Source: Ananas comosus (lineage: Eukaryota; Streptophyta; Magnoliopsida; Poales; Bromeliaceae). Taken from it: 64,000 bases of DNA. Location: the NCBI RefSeq assembly GCF_001540865.1, contig NC_033631.1:3392824-3456823 (forward strand), in the 5' to 3' direction. A model generated the notes under the pieces. The model did not search any database. It had not been told where the DNA came from and saw only the letters and a list, made by a program, of their open reading frames with translations. Positions 22,911 through 33,274 of this stretch are shown here, in pieces (positions within the stretch are counted from its first letter, which is position 1; every line of letters starts with the position of its first letter). Made by a program: the position numbers and the translations under genes.

Positions 22911-24613
22911 ATGGCATCCACGGGAAAGAATATCGAAGGACAATCTATTGTTCGACTACCATTTTTTGATGGGACCGATTATCCTTTTTGGAAGACTAGA
23001 ATGAAGATATTCTTTCAATCTCTAGATTTTGATATTTGGGATATAATCGAAAGTGGTTATATCGCTCCATCAAAATCAAGAGCGGAATGGAATGAAGCCG
23101 AAAAATTTCGCTTTCAATTGAATGCTAAAGCTATCAATTCATTCCTTTGCGCTCTTAGTAGAGAAGAGTTTCACCGAATCTCTACATGCACAACGGCTTA
23201 TTCTGTATCCTAACTCGAAACGAGGAGCTCCGTTTAAACCCGTTGAAACAAAAGGCTAAGTAGTAGCGATCTAAGCAGCCCCCGCAGGGTTAAATCACGT
23301 AACTTCCGAAAGAAAAAGAACAGAAAGAATTTTCAAAACAAACCTTCTCACGTAAGTGAAAAGTTTACAGGGCCAAAGAATGTTAACATCGTTCACTAAG
23401 GAAAGAACTTAGGAAGTGGAAACTTGGGCAGAGCAAATCCAGAGGAGTTCAACGCGAAGAACTAATCAGCTAGCTCGGAAAAACTTTAGTATCGCTAAAG
23501 AAGCGAGCTTGGAAGAAGCGGTAGAAGTGAGAGCCTTCGTTACTGAGGGAATTCACGTTCTGAAAAGAAAAAGAGTCCTTGTCGAAGCAACAGTATAAGA
23601 AACTCCGCAACAAGTACGCGGAACTCACTAGGTTGTTCAAGTAGTTAAAAATGAAACAGGTTCAGTACTCGAAGAACCTATCGGCATTGGAATCCATAGG
23701 TTGAAGAACCATCATGTGTTTCTTCAAAAGCATGGTTCAGGCTAATTCCTTTTAGGAATGGATTCCGAAAGTTCGATAAATATTACAATCATTTAGAACA
23801 CTTGTATAAGCTTTACCTAAGTGAAAGAAGGTAAAACTTATCAAGTATTAAACTGTATTCGTACAAATAAAATCTAAGGAAATGGGATCTTCATGGAAGT
23901 ACTCATTGAAGATTAAATAGGGTTTAGAGAAANATAATTTAAGTTATGATGAACTTTTATAAGCTTTCTTTTCTTTATATGATAATCTACAAAGTTTGGG
24001 TCTGAAATATACATCTCTCAAAAAGTAAAATGCCTTATTAGAGATGGAAGTAAACAACTTAAAATCTTCAACTTCAAATCCTTCTTTAATACCTGAAAAT
24101 GAGGACCCCTTACTCACGAAAGAGCTTAAACAAGCCAATGAGACATGTTATAGTCTCAATCATGAAAATGAAGCATTAAAGAAGAAAATTGAAGGTCAAA
24201 ATTTTAAGCCAAACTTTCATTATGACAAACAACTTGAAAAACTTCAAGTTGAAAACCAACAACTCAAAGTTAGCTTAGATGAAGCTAAGAAAATAAACTC
24301 TTGAGAAATTTGTTGGTGGAACCAAGCATCTAAATATGATGCTTGGAAGTCAAGTTGTAAACTTCAAAAAGTTTGGGATAGGTTATGTTCCTAATCCAAA
24401 CAATGTTAAATTGACAAAAGCTAAAAAAAGGTTTCTGTTAAAAGTACAAATCAAAACCCAACTTTGCATTGCTCCTATTGTAATATTAAAGGACATCATA
24501 TATCCTCTTGCAAATATAAGAAGAATCCTAAACTTAACCAAATTTGGGTTGTGAAAGGTTTATCTAACTCAAAAGGACCCAATCTCACTTGGGTACCAAA
24601 GTTAAAAACTTGA
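22911..24613 (+). pseudogene. Gag of copia S, broken by an unrelated internal block
   Basis: Starts at ATGGCATCCACGGG (22911). Residues up to about 23205 match copia Gag (FFDGTDYPFWKTRM, FQSLDFDIWDIIESGY, HRISTC), the DUF4219/UBN2-type N-terminus. The homologous Gag in element C continues with a UBN2 domain, but here 23205-23934 is sequence of unknown origin with stops. Gag-like sequence resumes near 23935 (SYDELL), then a coiled-coil Glu/Lys/Asn-rich region (24044-24304) and a zinc knuckle CSYCNIKGHHISSC near 24467, ending at TGA 24611-24613. Several frameshifts and stops occur in this second half. Particle formation would not be possible from this copy alone. Confidence 0.8.
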
Positions 24614-24626
24614 TTTGTTTTTGTAG

Positions 24627-27600
24627 GTGTGTCTCCAATCAAAAGGTGCAAGTGACAAATGGTACTTAGATAGCGGATGCTCAAGACACATGACTTGGGA
24701 TCAAACCAAGTTTAAATCAATTGAAATGAAAGACGGAGGATTTGTCACCTTTGGAGACAACACGAGAGGAAAGATCATTGGAATCGGCACAATCGGTGAT
24801 GAAAAGGTTAACATTTCCAATGTTCTTTTAGTTGATGGCCTTAAACATAATTTACTAAGTATTAGTCAATTATGTGATAAAGGCTATTTTGTAAAATTTG
24901 AAGCATCTCATTGTAGCATCCTTGATCCTTCTACAAATGAGGTAGCTTTTATGGGTTTTAGATCCAAGAATGTTTATACCGTTGATTTAGGCAAACTCTC
25001 ACATGAAGGTGAAAAATATTTTTCGGTTCAAACTAACGAATCTTGGCTTTGGCATAGAAGATTAGCACATGCTAATATGGACTCTCTTTCTAAACTTTCC
25101 AAAAGAAAACTTGTGAAAGGATTACCTAAAATAGACTATGCCAAAGGTGAGGTTTGTAATGCTTGTGCTCAAGCTAAGCAAGTAAAATCATCTTTTAAAC
25201 CCAAAAATGTTGTCTCAACAACTAGGCCTTTAGAGTTAATTCATATGGATCTCTTTGGACCAATTGATGTCTCTAGCCTTGGTGGAAGCAACTATGTTTT
25301 CGTAATTGTTGATGATTACTCAAGATTTACTTGGACTTTATTTTTAAGACACAAGTATGATACTTTTAAATCCTTCAAGGACTTTGTCTATCGTGTTCAA
25401 AATGAAAAGAATTGTATAATTTCCAAAATTAGAAGTGATCATGGAGGTGAATTCGAAAATCATAACTTTGAAGAGTTTTGCAATGAATTGGGAATAGAAC
25501 ATCAATTTGCTACCCCTCGAACACCTCAACAAAATGGGGTCGTTGAACGCAAAAATAGATCTCTCCAAGAAATGGCTAGATCTATGTTAATTGAGGGGGA
25601 GTTGCCTAAATATTTTTGGGCCGAAGCCGTAAACACGGCTTGCTATATTATGAATCGTGTTCTAATTCGACCAATCCTTGAGAAAACTCCTTTCGAATTA
25701 TGGCATAATAGAACTCCCAATATTGGTTACTTCAAAATTTTTGGTTGTAAATGTTTCATTTTAAACACAAAAGACAAGTTGGGAAAGTTTGATGCTAAAT
25801 CCGATGAAGCTATATTCTTGGGTTATTCCTCTACTAGTAAAGCTTATCGAGTGTATAATCGACGAACTTTAATAATAGAGGAAAGTATGCATATTCTTTT
25901 TGAAGAATATAAGGGAAAGGATCTTTCTTATGAAGATGATCTTCTTGACTTTGAGAAGCTAAATATAAACTCCACACCCCAAGAAGTTGAACCATCTAAG
26001 AAAAGTGAGGAGTTAATCTCTAAAGAGATTGAACCCACTCCCTTACCTAAAGTGTGGAAATTCGCCACTTATCATCCCAAGGACTCCATCATTGGAGATC
26101 CAAGTCAAAAAGTCAAAACAAGATCCTCTCTTAGATTACTTTGTGACCACTTGGCTTTCATATCTCAAATTGAACCTAAAAATTTTGTTGAAGCTAGCAA
26201 TGATGAAAATTGGCTCATTGCGATGCAAGAAGAACTTAACCAATTTGAGAGGAACCAAGTTTGGACGCTTGTGGAAAGGCCAAGTGATCATACCGTTATT
26301 GGCACTAAATGGGTCTTCCGAAACAAGCGAGATGAATCAGGTGTTGTGGTTCGAAACAAGGCTAGACTAGTGGCCCAAGGTTTCAACCAAATTGAAGGAA
26401 TTGATTTTGATGAAACATTTGCACCGGTTGCTAGACTTGAAGCTATTCGAATTCTTCTAGCATTTGCTTCTTATATGAATTTCAAATTATTTCAAATGGA
26501 TGTAAAAAGTGCTTTCTTAAATGGATATATTTCCGAAGAAGTTTATGTTGAGCAACCACCCGGTTTTGAAAAACATAACTTTCCGGATCACGTTTTTAAG
26601 CTTTCAAAGGCACTTTACGGTTTAAAACAAGCTCCTAGAGCCTGGTATGAAAGACTTAGCACTTTTCTTACTTCAAATAATTTTTCAAGAGGAAAAGTTG
26701 ACACCACATTATTTATCAAAATTAAGGATAAAGATTTTCTCATTGTACAAATTTATGTGGATGATATTATATTTGGTGCTACTAATGAATCTCTCTGTAA
26801 AGAATTCTCTAAGCTAATGCAAAATGAGTTTGAAATGAGCATGATGGGCGAGCTCTCATTCTTCCTTGGACTCCAAGTTAAACAAATGAAAGATGGAATA
26901 TTCATCAATCAAGCCAAGTATGCAAAAGACCTAATCAAAAGATTTGGCTTGGAAAGCTCAAAAGAGACGAACACTCCAATGAGTGCCTCAACTAAACTTG
27001 ACAAGGATGAAAAAGGCAAGGATGTTGATATCAAACTCTACCGAGGTATGATTGGCAGTTTACTTTATCTTACCGCGAGTCGGCCGGACATTATGTTTAG
27101 TGTTTGCTTGTGTGCTCGGTTTCAAGCTCAACCTAAGGAGTCACACTTAGTGGCTGTAAAGAGAATTCTTAGATATGTTAAAGGGACTCTCAACTTAGGG
27201 TTATGGTATCCCAAGGGCACTAATTTTAATCTCATTGGCTTTTCAGATGCCGACTTTGCCGGATGCAAAGTTGATCGGAAAAGTACGAGTGGGACTTGTC
27301 AATTTCTTGGTCACTCCTTAGTCTCATGGTCTTCGAAAAAGCAAAATTCGGTTGCACTTTCAACCGCCGAAGCCGAGTACATCGCGGCAGGTTGTTGTTG
27401 TGCACAAGTTTTATGGATGAAACAAACCCTTGAGGACTTTGGAGTACATCAAAAACAAGTTCCAATCAAATGTGATAATACTAGTGCCATCAACATATCT
27501 AAAAATCCTATTCAACATTCTAGAACTAAACACATTGAAATTAGACATCATTTTATTAGAGATCATATTCAAAAAGAAGATGTCACTATAGAATTTGTGG

Positions 27601-27701
27601 ACACTTATAATCAATTAGCGGACATTTTTACTAAACCACTTAGTAAGGATAGGTTCACTCAACTTAGAAGAGAATTGGGAATGATTGACTTATCTGCTTG
27701 A
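24627..27701 (+). CDS. Pol polyprotein of copia S (protease-integrase-RT-RNase H)
   Basis: Open for about 1,024 codons, with domain order typical of Ty1/copia. Protease: WYLDSGCSRHM (active-site DSG) near residue 15. Integrase: His/Cys zinc region (HRRLAH...CNACAQAK), then core with HMDLFGPI, IVDDYSR, RSDHGGEF and the glutamate in NGVVERKNR. RT: FAPVARLEAIR, QMDVKSAFLNG, LYGLKQAPRAWY and the catalytic YVDD. RNase H: DADFAGC, STAEAEYIA, ADIFTKPL near the C-terminus. The frame has no ATG at its start: GTG at 24627 follows an in-frame TAG (24624-24626) within TTTTTGTAGGT. It is in the +1 frame relative to the end of gag, whose stop is at 24611. How pol is translated is therefore unclear; splicing is one option. 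The coding part looks intact, but gag of the same element is broken. Confidence 0.92.
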   Translation: MCLQSKGASDKWYLDSGCSRHMTWDQTKFKSIEMKDGGFVTFGDNTRGKIIGIGTIGDEKVNISNVLLVDGLKHNLLSISQLCDKGYFVKFEASHCSILDPSTNEVAFMGFRSKNVYTVDLGKLSHEGEKYFSVQTNESWLWHRRLAHANMDSLSKLSKRKLVKGLPKIDYAKGEVCNACAQAKQVKSSFKPKNVVSTTRPLELIHMDLFGPIDVSSLGGSNYVFVIVDDYSRFTWTLFLRHKYDTFKSFKDFVYRVQNEKNCIISKIRSDHGGEFENHNFEEFCNELGIEHQFATPRTPQQNGVVERKNRSLQEMARSMLIEGELPKYFWAEAVNTACYIMNRVLIRPILEKTPFELWHNRTPNIGYFKIFGCKCFILNTKDKLGKFDAKSDEAIFLGYSSTSKAYRVYNRRTLIIEESMHILFEEYKGKDLSYEDDLLDFEKLNINSTPQEVEPSKKSEELISKEIEPTPLPKVWKFATYHPKDSIIGDPSQKVKTRSSLRLLCDHLAFISQIEPKNFVEASNDENWLIAMQEELNQFERNQVWTLVERPSDHTVIGTKWVFRNKRDESGVVVRNKARLVAQGFNQIEGIDFDETFAPVARLEAIRILLAFASYMNFKLFQMDVKSAFLNGYISEEVYVEQPPGFEKHNFPDHVFKLSKALYGLKQAPRAWYERLSTFLTSNNFSRGKVDTTLFIKIKDKDFLIVQIYVDDIIFGATNESLCKEFSKLMQNEFEMSMMGELSFFLGLQVKQMKDGIFINQAKYAKDLIKRFGLESSKETNTPMSASTKLDKDEKGKDVDIKLYRGMIGSLLYLTASRPDIMFSVCLCARFQAQPKESHLVAVKRILRYVKGTLNLGLWYPKGTNFNLIGFSDADFAGCKVDRKSTSGTCQFLGHSLVSWSSKKQNSVALSTAEAEYIAAGCCCAQVLWMKQTLEDFGVHQKQVPIKCDNTSAINISKNPIQHSRTKHIEIRHHFIRDHIQKEDVTIEFVDTYNQLADIFTKPLSKDRFTQLRRELGMIDLSA

Positions 27702-28560
27702 TTTTCTCTTTTTGATTGACTGTTATGATTGCCTTGCAATTTCTTTTGGATACACCTTTTGCTTTGCGAAAATTTCGGACGAAAAATTTCGGTAGCCCGA
27801 AAATTTCCGGGCGCCCGAAACATGCGTTGACCGCGGTGCCCCGTCTGACCGACTTAACGGGTTACCGGGTTCCGGATCCGGGCGACCGATCCAACCGGCA
27901 ACTCGTGCCCGAAAATCCGCCTTGACCGCCGCGCCGCTTTGACCGCCTTAGCGGGTTCCGGGTTGCGGATCTGGGCGACCGCGTCGACCCGCACGACCGC
28001 CCGAAACCCGCGAGGGGGCCCTCTTCCTCCCAGCCGCCCGACAGACCCATTCCTTTCATTTTTTTCTCTTTTTCTTCTCTTCTTCTTCCTCCACTCCGTC
28101 CGGTCGCCCAGATTCTGCGCCCAGCCCACATCAAATCCGCCCAAAACTCCTCCAAAACTCGGATTTCCTCTCCTTTCCTCCTCAGTCTGTGGTATTTTCT
28201 TCTTCTTTTATTTTATTTTTCTTTTCTTTCTTCTTCCTGCTGCTTGTTAACTCTAACTTTTTTTTTGATTACTTGTACTTTTTGCTAAAAAAAATCTCAT
28301 CATCCACCTTGATCTACACTGATCTTCCATCTTGCTCAATTTTTCTTTTGCATAAAACCCTAGTTTCTTTTTTTTTCTTTTTCTTCCTGCTGTTAACCCC
28401 GACTATGTTCTTCTTTTATTTTTTTTACTGATTTCTTGTATTTTGTGCAGCATAATCTTTTCCTTTACCATGATCTTTACCATTGCATCCTAGATCTTGC
28501 ATTTTGATTCTAAGTTTAAAAAAAAAAAAAACCCTAGCTGTTAGTTTATTTAAAAAAAAA
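27702..28560 (+). promoter_or_regulatory. Spacer before the third ORF, resembling a plant gene leader
   Basis: Begins AT-rich, becomes very GC-rich at 27790-28050 (with GGGCGCCCGAAAC near 27808, like the U3 motif of the LTR), then strongly pyrimidine-rich (28050-28450) with TTTTGTGCAG ending at about 28450, a good 3' splice-site match. Two AAACCCTAG telo-box-like motifs lie near 28356 and 28533. This is the composition of a plant promoter, 5' UTR and leader intron. Use as a promoter or spliced leader for the next ORF is an inference. Confidence 0.4.
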
Positions 28561-29796
28561 ATGCCTAGAACTAAAAATGCACCTCGTGGACCTTCACAAA
28601 GAGATTATCAAAATGAAGATTTTGATGCTTTTAACTTTGTATCTAGAGAAGCTCAAGATAAATATCTTTTAGGTCGTCCCATTCAACCTTGCTGTAACAT
28701 TTATCATCTAAACTTTGATTGTTATAAACTTTTAGATAAGCTCACACAAGTTGGATGGGATTTCTTTGTTCAAAATTCGTGACCTTTTTATCCGGACTTA
28801 ATTAGGACTTTTTATGCAAATGCCACTTTTAATTCCGAATTTAATACTATTACTTCCCACTTCCGGGGACGTGTTTTTGCCATCACTCCTATCCTTCTTC
28901 ACACTGTTTTAAACATTCCAAACGACGGGGTTTGCTATTACCAAACCAACACTTGGAATTTTCCCGCATTTTCTGAAGCGCAACTCCGCAATCATTTTCT
29001 CTGTGAAGATTCTACTTCACGCGAAGATTGCTCTCATCTTTCCTTTCCTCACCGCCTCGCCCACTTTTCACTTACAAAAGTAGTTCTTCCTCGAGACGGT
29101 CACCACATCGCTGTTCAAAAAATGGATATTTTTCTACTTTATCATCTATTTGCGGACATCCGAGTTAATTTGGGGTATATCATCATTCGCCACATGGCCG
29201 TCGCCATTTCTCATCCCTCGCGCTCACTTCCATATGGCTCTTTGCTCACCGCTGTCCTCGAGTTCATGTCGTTTGATCTTTCCGACGTGAGGCCGATGAA
29301 GTACCCCACTGTCATTTCTACAGCCACTTTCTCCACTCTCAGCTTCAAGAAAAATCGTCATGGCATTTGGGTAAGGAAACATGTGATTGATTCGCCCAGC
29401 GAGCATGGTGATGACATTGACGACGCCGAGGATGATCCTATGCCTTATGAGCCGCCCCCTCGAGCACCTTCTCCACCAGTTGAGCCGCCGCCACGGGCAT
29501 CTCCTCCACCCTTTGAGCCACCCCCTGCTATGCCTCCGCCTTATGCTCCTCCTCCTATGGATTTTCAAAACCAGGTTTTTACTTGACTTGATAGGATGGA
29601 AGAACATATGCACACATTACAGACAGACGTTTCCGACATCAAGGCATACATGGACTCTCTTTTTGGACCTTCTAGTGCCTTTTATGCTGCGTATGGACCC
29701 CACACTGATCGACCATCCTCCTCCACTATGCCTCCACCAGTTTCGCCTACGGATCATGAGGACGATGAAGGGGATGACGATGATGATGATGATTAG
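28561..29796 (+). pseudogene. Third ORF of copia S in env position (putative plant transposon protein domain)
   Basis: One frame runs from ATG 28561 to TAG 29796, interrupted only by TGA at 28780-28782 and 29584-29586. The N-terminal two thirds look like the domain Pfam calls 'putative plant transposon protein' (PF20167-like), found in env-like proteins of Sireviruses: motifs LDKLTQVGWDFF, RTFYANATFN, FRGRVFAITP, TVLNIPNDG. Then comes a Pro-rich stretch (PPPRAPSPP, PPPYAPPP), a short helical segment (MEEHMHTLQTDVSDIKAYMDSLFG) and an acidic Asp-rich end. No signal peptide or clear membrane segment is visible, so 'env-like' rests on position only. Function is unknown. Both internal stops are TGA. 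Confidence 0.75.
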
Positions 29797-30118
29797 CTTA
29801 TGTTTCTACCACTTTTATATTTTTTTTGTGATGACAAAGGGGGAGAACTTGCTATGTGATAAACTATGCTATGCTTGTGATCTATTTATCTTTTATTATC
29901 ACGTATGCTATGCTTGTGGTTTATTATGTTCTATTATGCTATGTGAACCTCGTTTCCATTTTGATTTTTGCCTACATGATTGCTTACTTCCTTTATTGTG
30001 ATATATGCTATGCCTATGATTGTGTTATATGCTTGTTAATTATATGCATATATTTAGGGGGAGTATTCTACTCTTTTCTATTCATTTGGATATTATATCA
30101 CATTATTTGTCATCATCA

Positions 30119-30131
30119 AAAAGGGGGAGAT
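30119..30131 (+). other. Polypurine tract of copia S
   Basis: AAAAGGGGGAGAT abuts the 3' LTR start at 30132. A second similar tract (AAAGGGGGAGAA) lies near 29837 and a third (AGGGGGAG) near 30056; several tracts are usual in Sireviruses. Confidence 0.85.
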
Positions 30132-31451
30132 TGTTGGCCTAGTGGCCCTAATCTTCTATTAGATTTTGATGATAACAAATAATTACGATTATTGGACTAA
30201 TCTTTTATCTTGAGTTTTGTGTTTTAGATCTCTCGATATTCAAAAAGGATTCAAGATGGAAAATATCCTAGCACCAAGCTTCACCACTTGAAGCTGTATT
30301 TGCTTCCTTTGTCAAATAGACAAACTCACTCTCTCCATTCTTAATTTGCTTCCTTTTACCTTATGATTAGAGTGAGAAATTTTGAGCTAAGTTTAAACTA
30401 TTCATTTTATCACCTTATAGATCACTTAAACAAATTCCTAACTTGTGATTAGGTGAATAGAATTTTTAAATATTCAAAAACTGCTCAAATTCTGTGTTCT
30501 GTCAAATTAAAATTTCTGGACCCTGTTCTGGGCGTCCTAAAGTGGATCCGAATCTTTTGAGACCTTTTGGATCCTCCCTGTTTGCTGTTCGGGTGATCCA
30601 GAAACACCGAGACTATTTGACTTAACAGGTTGCATATCAGCGCGCAATCTGGGCGCCCAGATTTTATGGAAGCAGCGGTGCACGCAATCTGGACTGTCTG
30701 GCAAGAAAGTCAGCACGAGATCTAGGCGCCCACAACTTTTGATGGCTCGAATCCAGAAAAACGGCGCGTGTCAGAAAAGCGGTTCCTCGTGTTCTTTGCG
30801 CCCACAACTTTTGACGGCCCAGAACTTACGAAGTCAAGAAAAGCTGCGAGTGTCAGAAAAGCTGTCCCTCGAGATCTGGGCGCCTACAACTTTTGACGGC
30901 CCAAACATACAAAGTCAAGAAAAGCGGCGCACGTGGTCCGACAGGCAGCTGGCGTGCACAAACTTCTGGGCGCCCGGAAACAGTTTTAGGGCGCCCGAAA
31001 GTACAACCGACAGAGACTGCCCGAGGCTATAAATAGATGGTATTGAGGCCTCTCTCAGTAGCAACTTGATAGTTTATTTTGAGCTTAAAAACTTCAGTGA
31101 TCTTAAGACTCTTAGCTCTCAATTTTCTCTCTAAACTTGAGTGAAATTTGTAGTGAGATTTAATCTTGTAAAAGAGAAAAGCAAAGTCTTGAAGCTTGAA
31201 AGAAGAAGAAGTTGGTGTGAAGGCTTGGTGCTTGCCCGCAAAAGCATCATCTAGTGGAGATCCAACATTCTCGAGTGTTGAGAAGTTGGCGGGGACGTAG
31301 GCAAAGTGCCGAACCTCGAAACAAATTGATCGTGTGCTTTTCGAGTTCGCATTTCCTTTATTTGCATCGGTTTTTAATTTGTTTGATTATTTGGATTTTT
31401 ATTTTAGAAACCTAATTCACCCCCTCTCTTAGGTTGCCATTTTGATCCTCA
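30132..31451 (+). repeat. 3' LTR of copia S (1320 bp)
   Basis: TGTTGGCCTAGTGGCC...GATCCTCA, near-identical to the 5' LTR, followed by the TSD GACTT at 31452-31456. Confidence 0.93.
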
Positions 31452-31760
31452 GACTTTTTCAACAATATTTAGTTGATGCATTCTCATGTATTGAAGAAGA
31501 CTGGCTTGATTATATTAGGAGAAATCAGGCAGATTTACAGTCAGAAATTTACAAAGGAAATAAGGATGCTGTTATTGCAGGTGATATTGATAGCAATGCT
31601 ATTTGGAAAAAAATAATACTACCAGCGAGCTTCACTGCTGGCCCCCGTTATATGATTCAGAATTACCAAGATGCACTTGCTACCTGTTGGCATTGTGGCC
31701 ATGCTGATTTGTTCATAACTTTTACCTGTAACACACAATGTCGACAGAATTTCCATGTAA
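31452..31760 (+). pseudogene. Helitron Rep, second fragment (Helitron_like_N)
   Basis: Continues the Rep frame of 21537 in phase: LFQQYLVDAFSCIEEDW, IRRNQADLQSEIYKG, PASFTAGPRYMIQNYQDALA, DLFITFTCN. This is the Helitron-like N-terminal domain (PF14214-like). It stops shortly after FTCN, where intact Helitrons go on to the Rep nuclease and helicase, so the Helitron is truncated at about 31745. Confidence 0.88.
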
Positions 31761-31867
31761 ATCAATTCCATATATTTTGAACCCTAAACTCGACACCCGA
31801 AATCAACAACGCATCATGCCTAGCAACAAAGAACAAAATGTTAAAATTAAAGGGAGTCGTTAGAATG

Positions 31868-32465
31868 GCCTATAAGTAACAGAAATTTTACACATTTTTA
31901 TTTAGAATAATTACCTATATACCCTTTAGAACTTTTGAAATATCTTATTTATCGCTATTTTTTTTTCTTTTCAATATATCTCTCATATATTCCTTCATTA
32001 TTCCAAAATACCTCTACAGTTACCATCCGTTAAGTTAATTTGAGTTAAACGTAAGTTAAATATTTACTAGAGTTAAAAAAAAAAAATCAAAATGCCTCTT
32101 TTGTTCTTAACTTAAAGGGCAAATAAGAAATATTCGTGATGATAGAAGGATATATTTGAAAAGACCAAAAATCAAAATACTTTGTGTACTCCTAACTTAA
32201 AGGCAAATAAGAAAAGTCGGTGATGGCGAAGGATTTTTTTACAAAGTAATCCTCTAAAATTTGATACTTTGCAAAATAATCCTCTTCAAATTATATTTGG
32301 AAAACTAACCTTCCTTTTGCCATGCAGGTGCCAGGGTGGAGATTTTATTTGAAGACGATGAATCATTCTCCGCCTTGTGAATCATTCACCTTCTTTCGCT
32401 TATTTACTGTTTCTTTCTATTTCTCATATATAATATTAACAACCACATAAAAATTTTAACAAATT
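31868..32465 (+). mobile_element. Left arm of a foldback-like element
   Basis: AT-rich sequence whose blocks recur inverted at 52720-52990: the AAAATAATCCTC...ATATTTGGAAAACTAACC string at 32270-32320 and the CGTTAAGTTAATTTGAGTTAAA string near 32030. It ends with GATGAATCATTCTCCGCC...GAATCATTCACC, where the family-B solo LTR begins. The stretch 31761-31867 before it shows nothing recognisable. Terminal bases are uncertain. Confidence 0.5.
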
Positions 32466-33238
32466 TGTCACGCCCCGGGGTCCCTTTTTTGATTTAAAAG
32501 CAATGCGGAAGTGGCCAAATTTTTTTTAAAAAACCTGACCCCCCAGGGTATGCCAGATCCGCCACAAATACAGGGAGTCCACTGTTAACGCGGACAGAGT
32601 CTCTCCTGTATTTACACGGCATCGCACAAGTACAAGATATACGATACCAAATACAACCACCACATATGAACATCCACATATCCATACACCATTCACATTC
32701 ATATTTATTTCATCATAAATTTCTATAAATCCACATCTATCAGTTTAAAATGTTTCCTATCCGAAAACTCGTTTTAAAACACGTAGTCATGAAAACCAAG
32801 AAAAACCTTTTTAAAAACTGTTTCCTATACGGAAACCTTTTCCTTTTAAAACTCGCTACCACGAGGGGTGGAAAATCATTTTCAGTTTACAAGAATTCCA
32901 AATCCTTTATTGCATTCACGAAACCCAAAAATTTAATTCACATAAAATACTGAACCATAAATGCTGTCTAAGTTATTTATTTAAAGAAACTGAGTTTAGA
33001 GTTTAAACCAATGGACGGATCCGAAAGCTTTACCGAACCGCTAAATACGCTCCTCACGAACCGTCCCACTAGGAACCGCGACGTCACCTGTGATGGGGGT
33101 GGGGTGTGAGAACATGTAAACATGTCTCCCCTCCTAGTGGGTACCGCACACCGACGAGGGCGAGGGGTACTCACCAGTCAAGGAGAATAAACAAAGGTAT
33201 GGGTAAGTGTAATACAGTAGCAACAATAATAAATGAAC

Positions 33239-33240
<2 letters not shown>

Positions 33241-33271
<31 letters not shown>
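33241..33271. repeat. (TA)n microsatellite
   Basis: Thirty-one bases of perfect TA repeat inside the family-B solo LTR. The aligned part of the plus-strand B LTR (around 10075) lacks it. Confidence 0.95.

Positions 33272-33274
<3 letters not shown>

Larger units (their letters stand above)
21538..31451 (+). mobile_element. Sirevirus-like Ty1/copia retrotransposon S, 9.9 kb, TSD GACTT
   Basis: Complete in outline: 5' LTR 21538-22859, primer site, gag remnant, pol, long spacer, third ORF, polypurine tracts, 3' LTR 30132-31451. TSD GACTT at 21533-21537 and 31452-31456. The element sits inside Helitron coding sequence; one TSD copy plus the element is exactly the interruption. The two LTRs differ by a few percent at most by eye, so the insertion is fairly young. 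The large size, coiled-coil gag, third ORF after pol and repeated polypurine tracts are Sirevirus features. Confidence 0.92.

Noticed and set aside
24593..24626. A mini-intron between GTACC and TAG at the gag-pol junction
   Set aside because: It would join the frames, but 34 bp (28 bp in element C) is shorter than plant introns; the GTACC match may only reflect conserved codons.
27854..28431. ORFs in the spacer before the third ORF of element S
   Set aside because: GC-rich or poly-Phe low-complexity translations; the region looks like non-coding leader.
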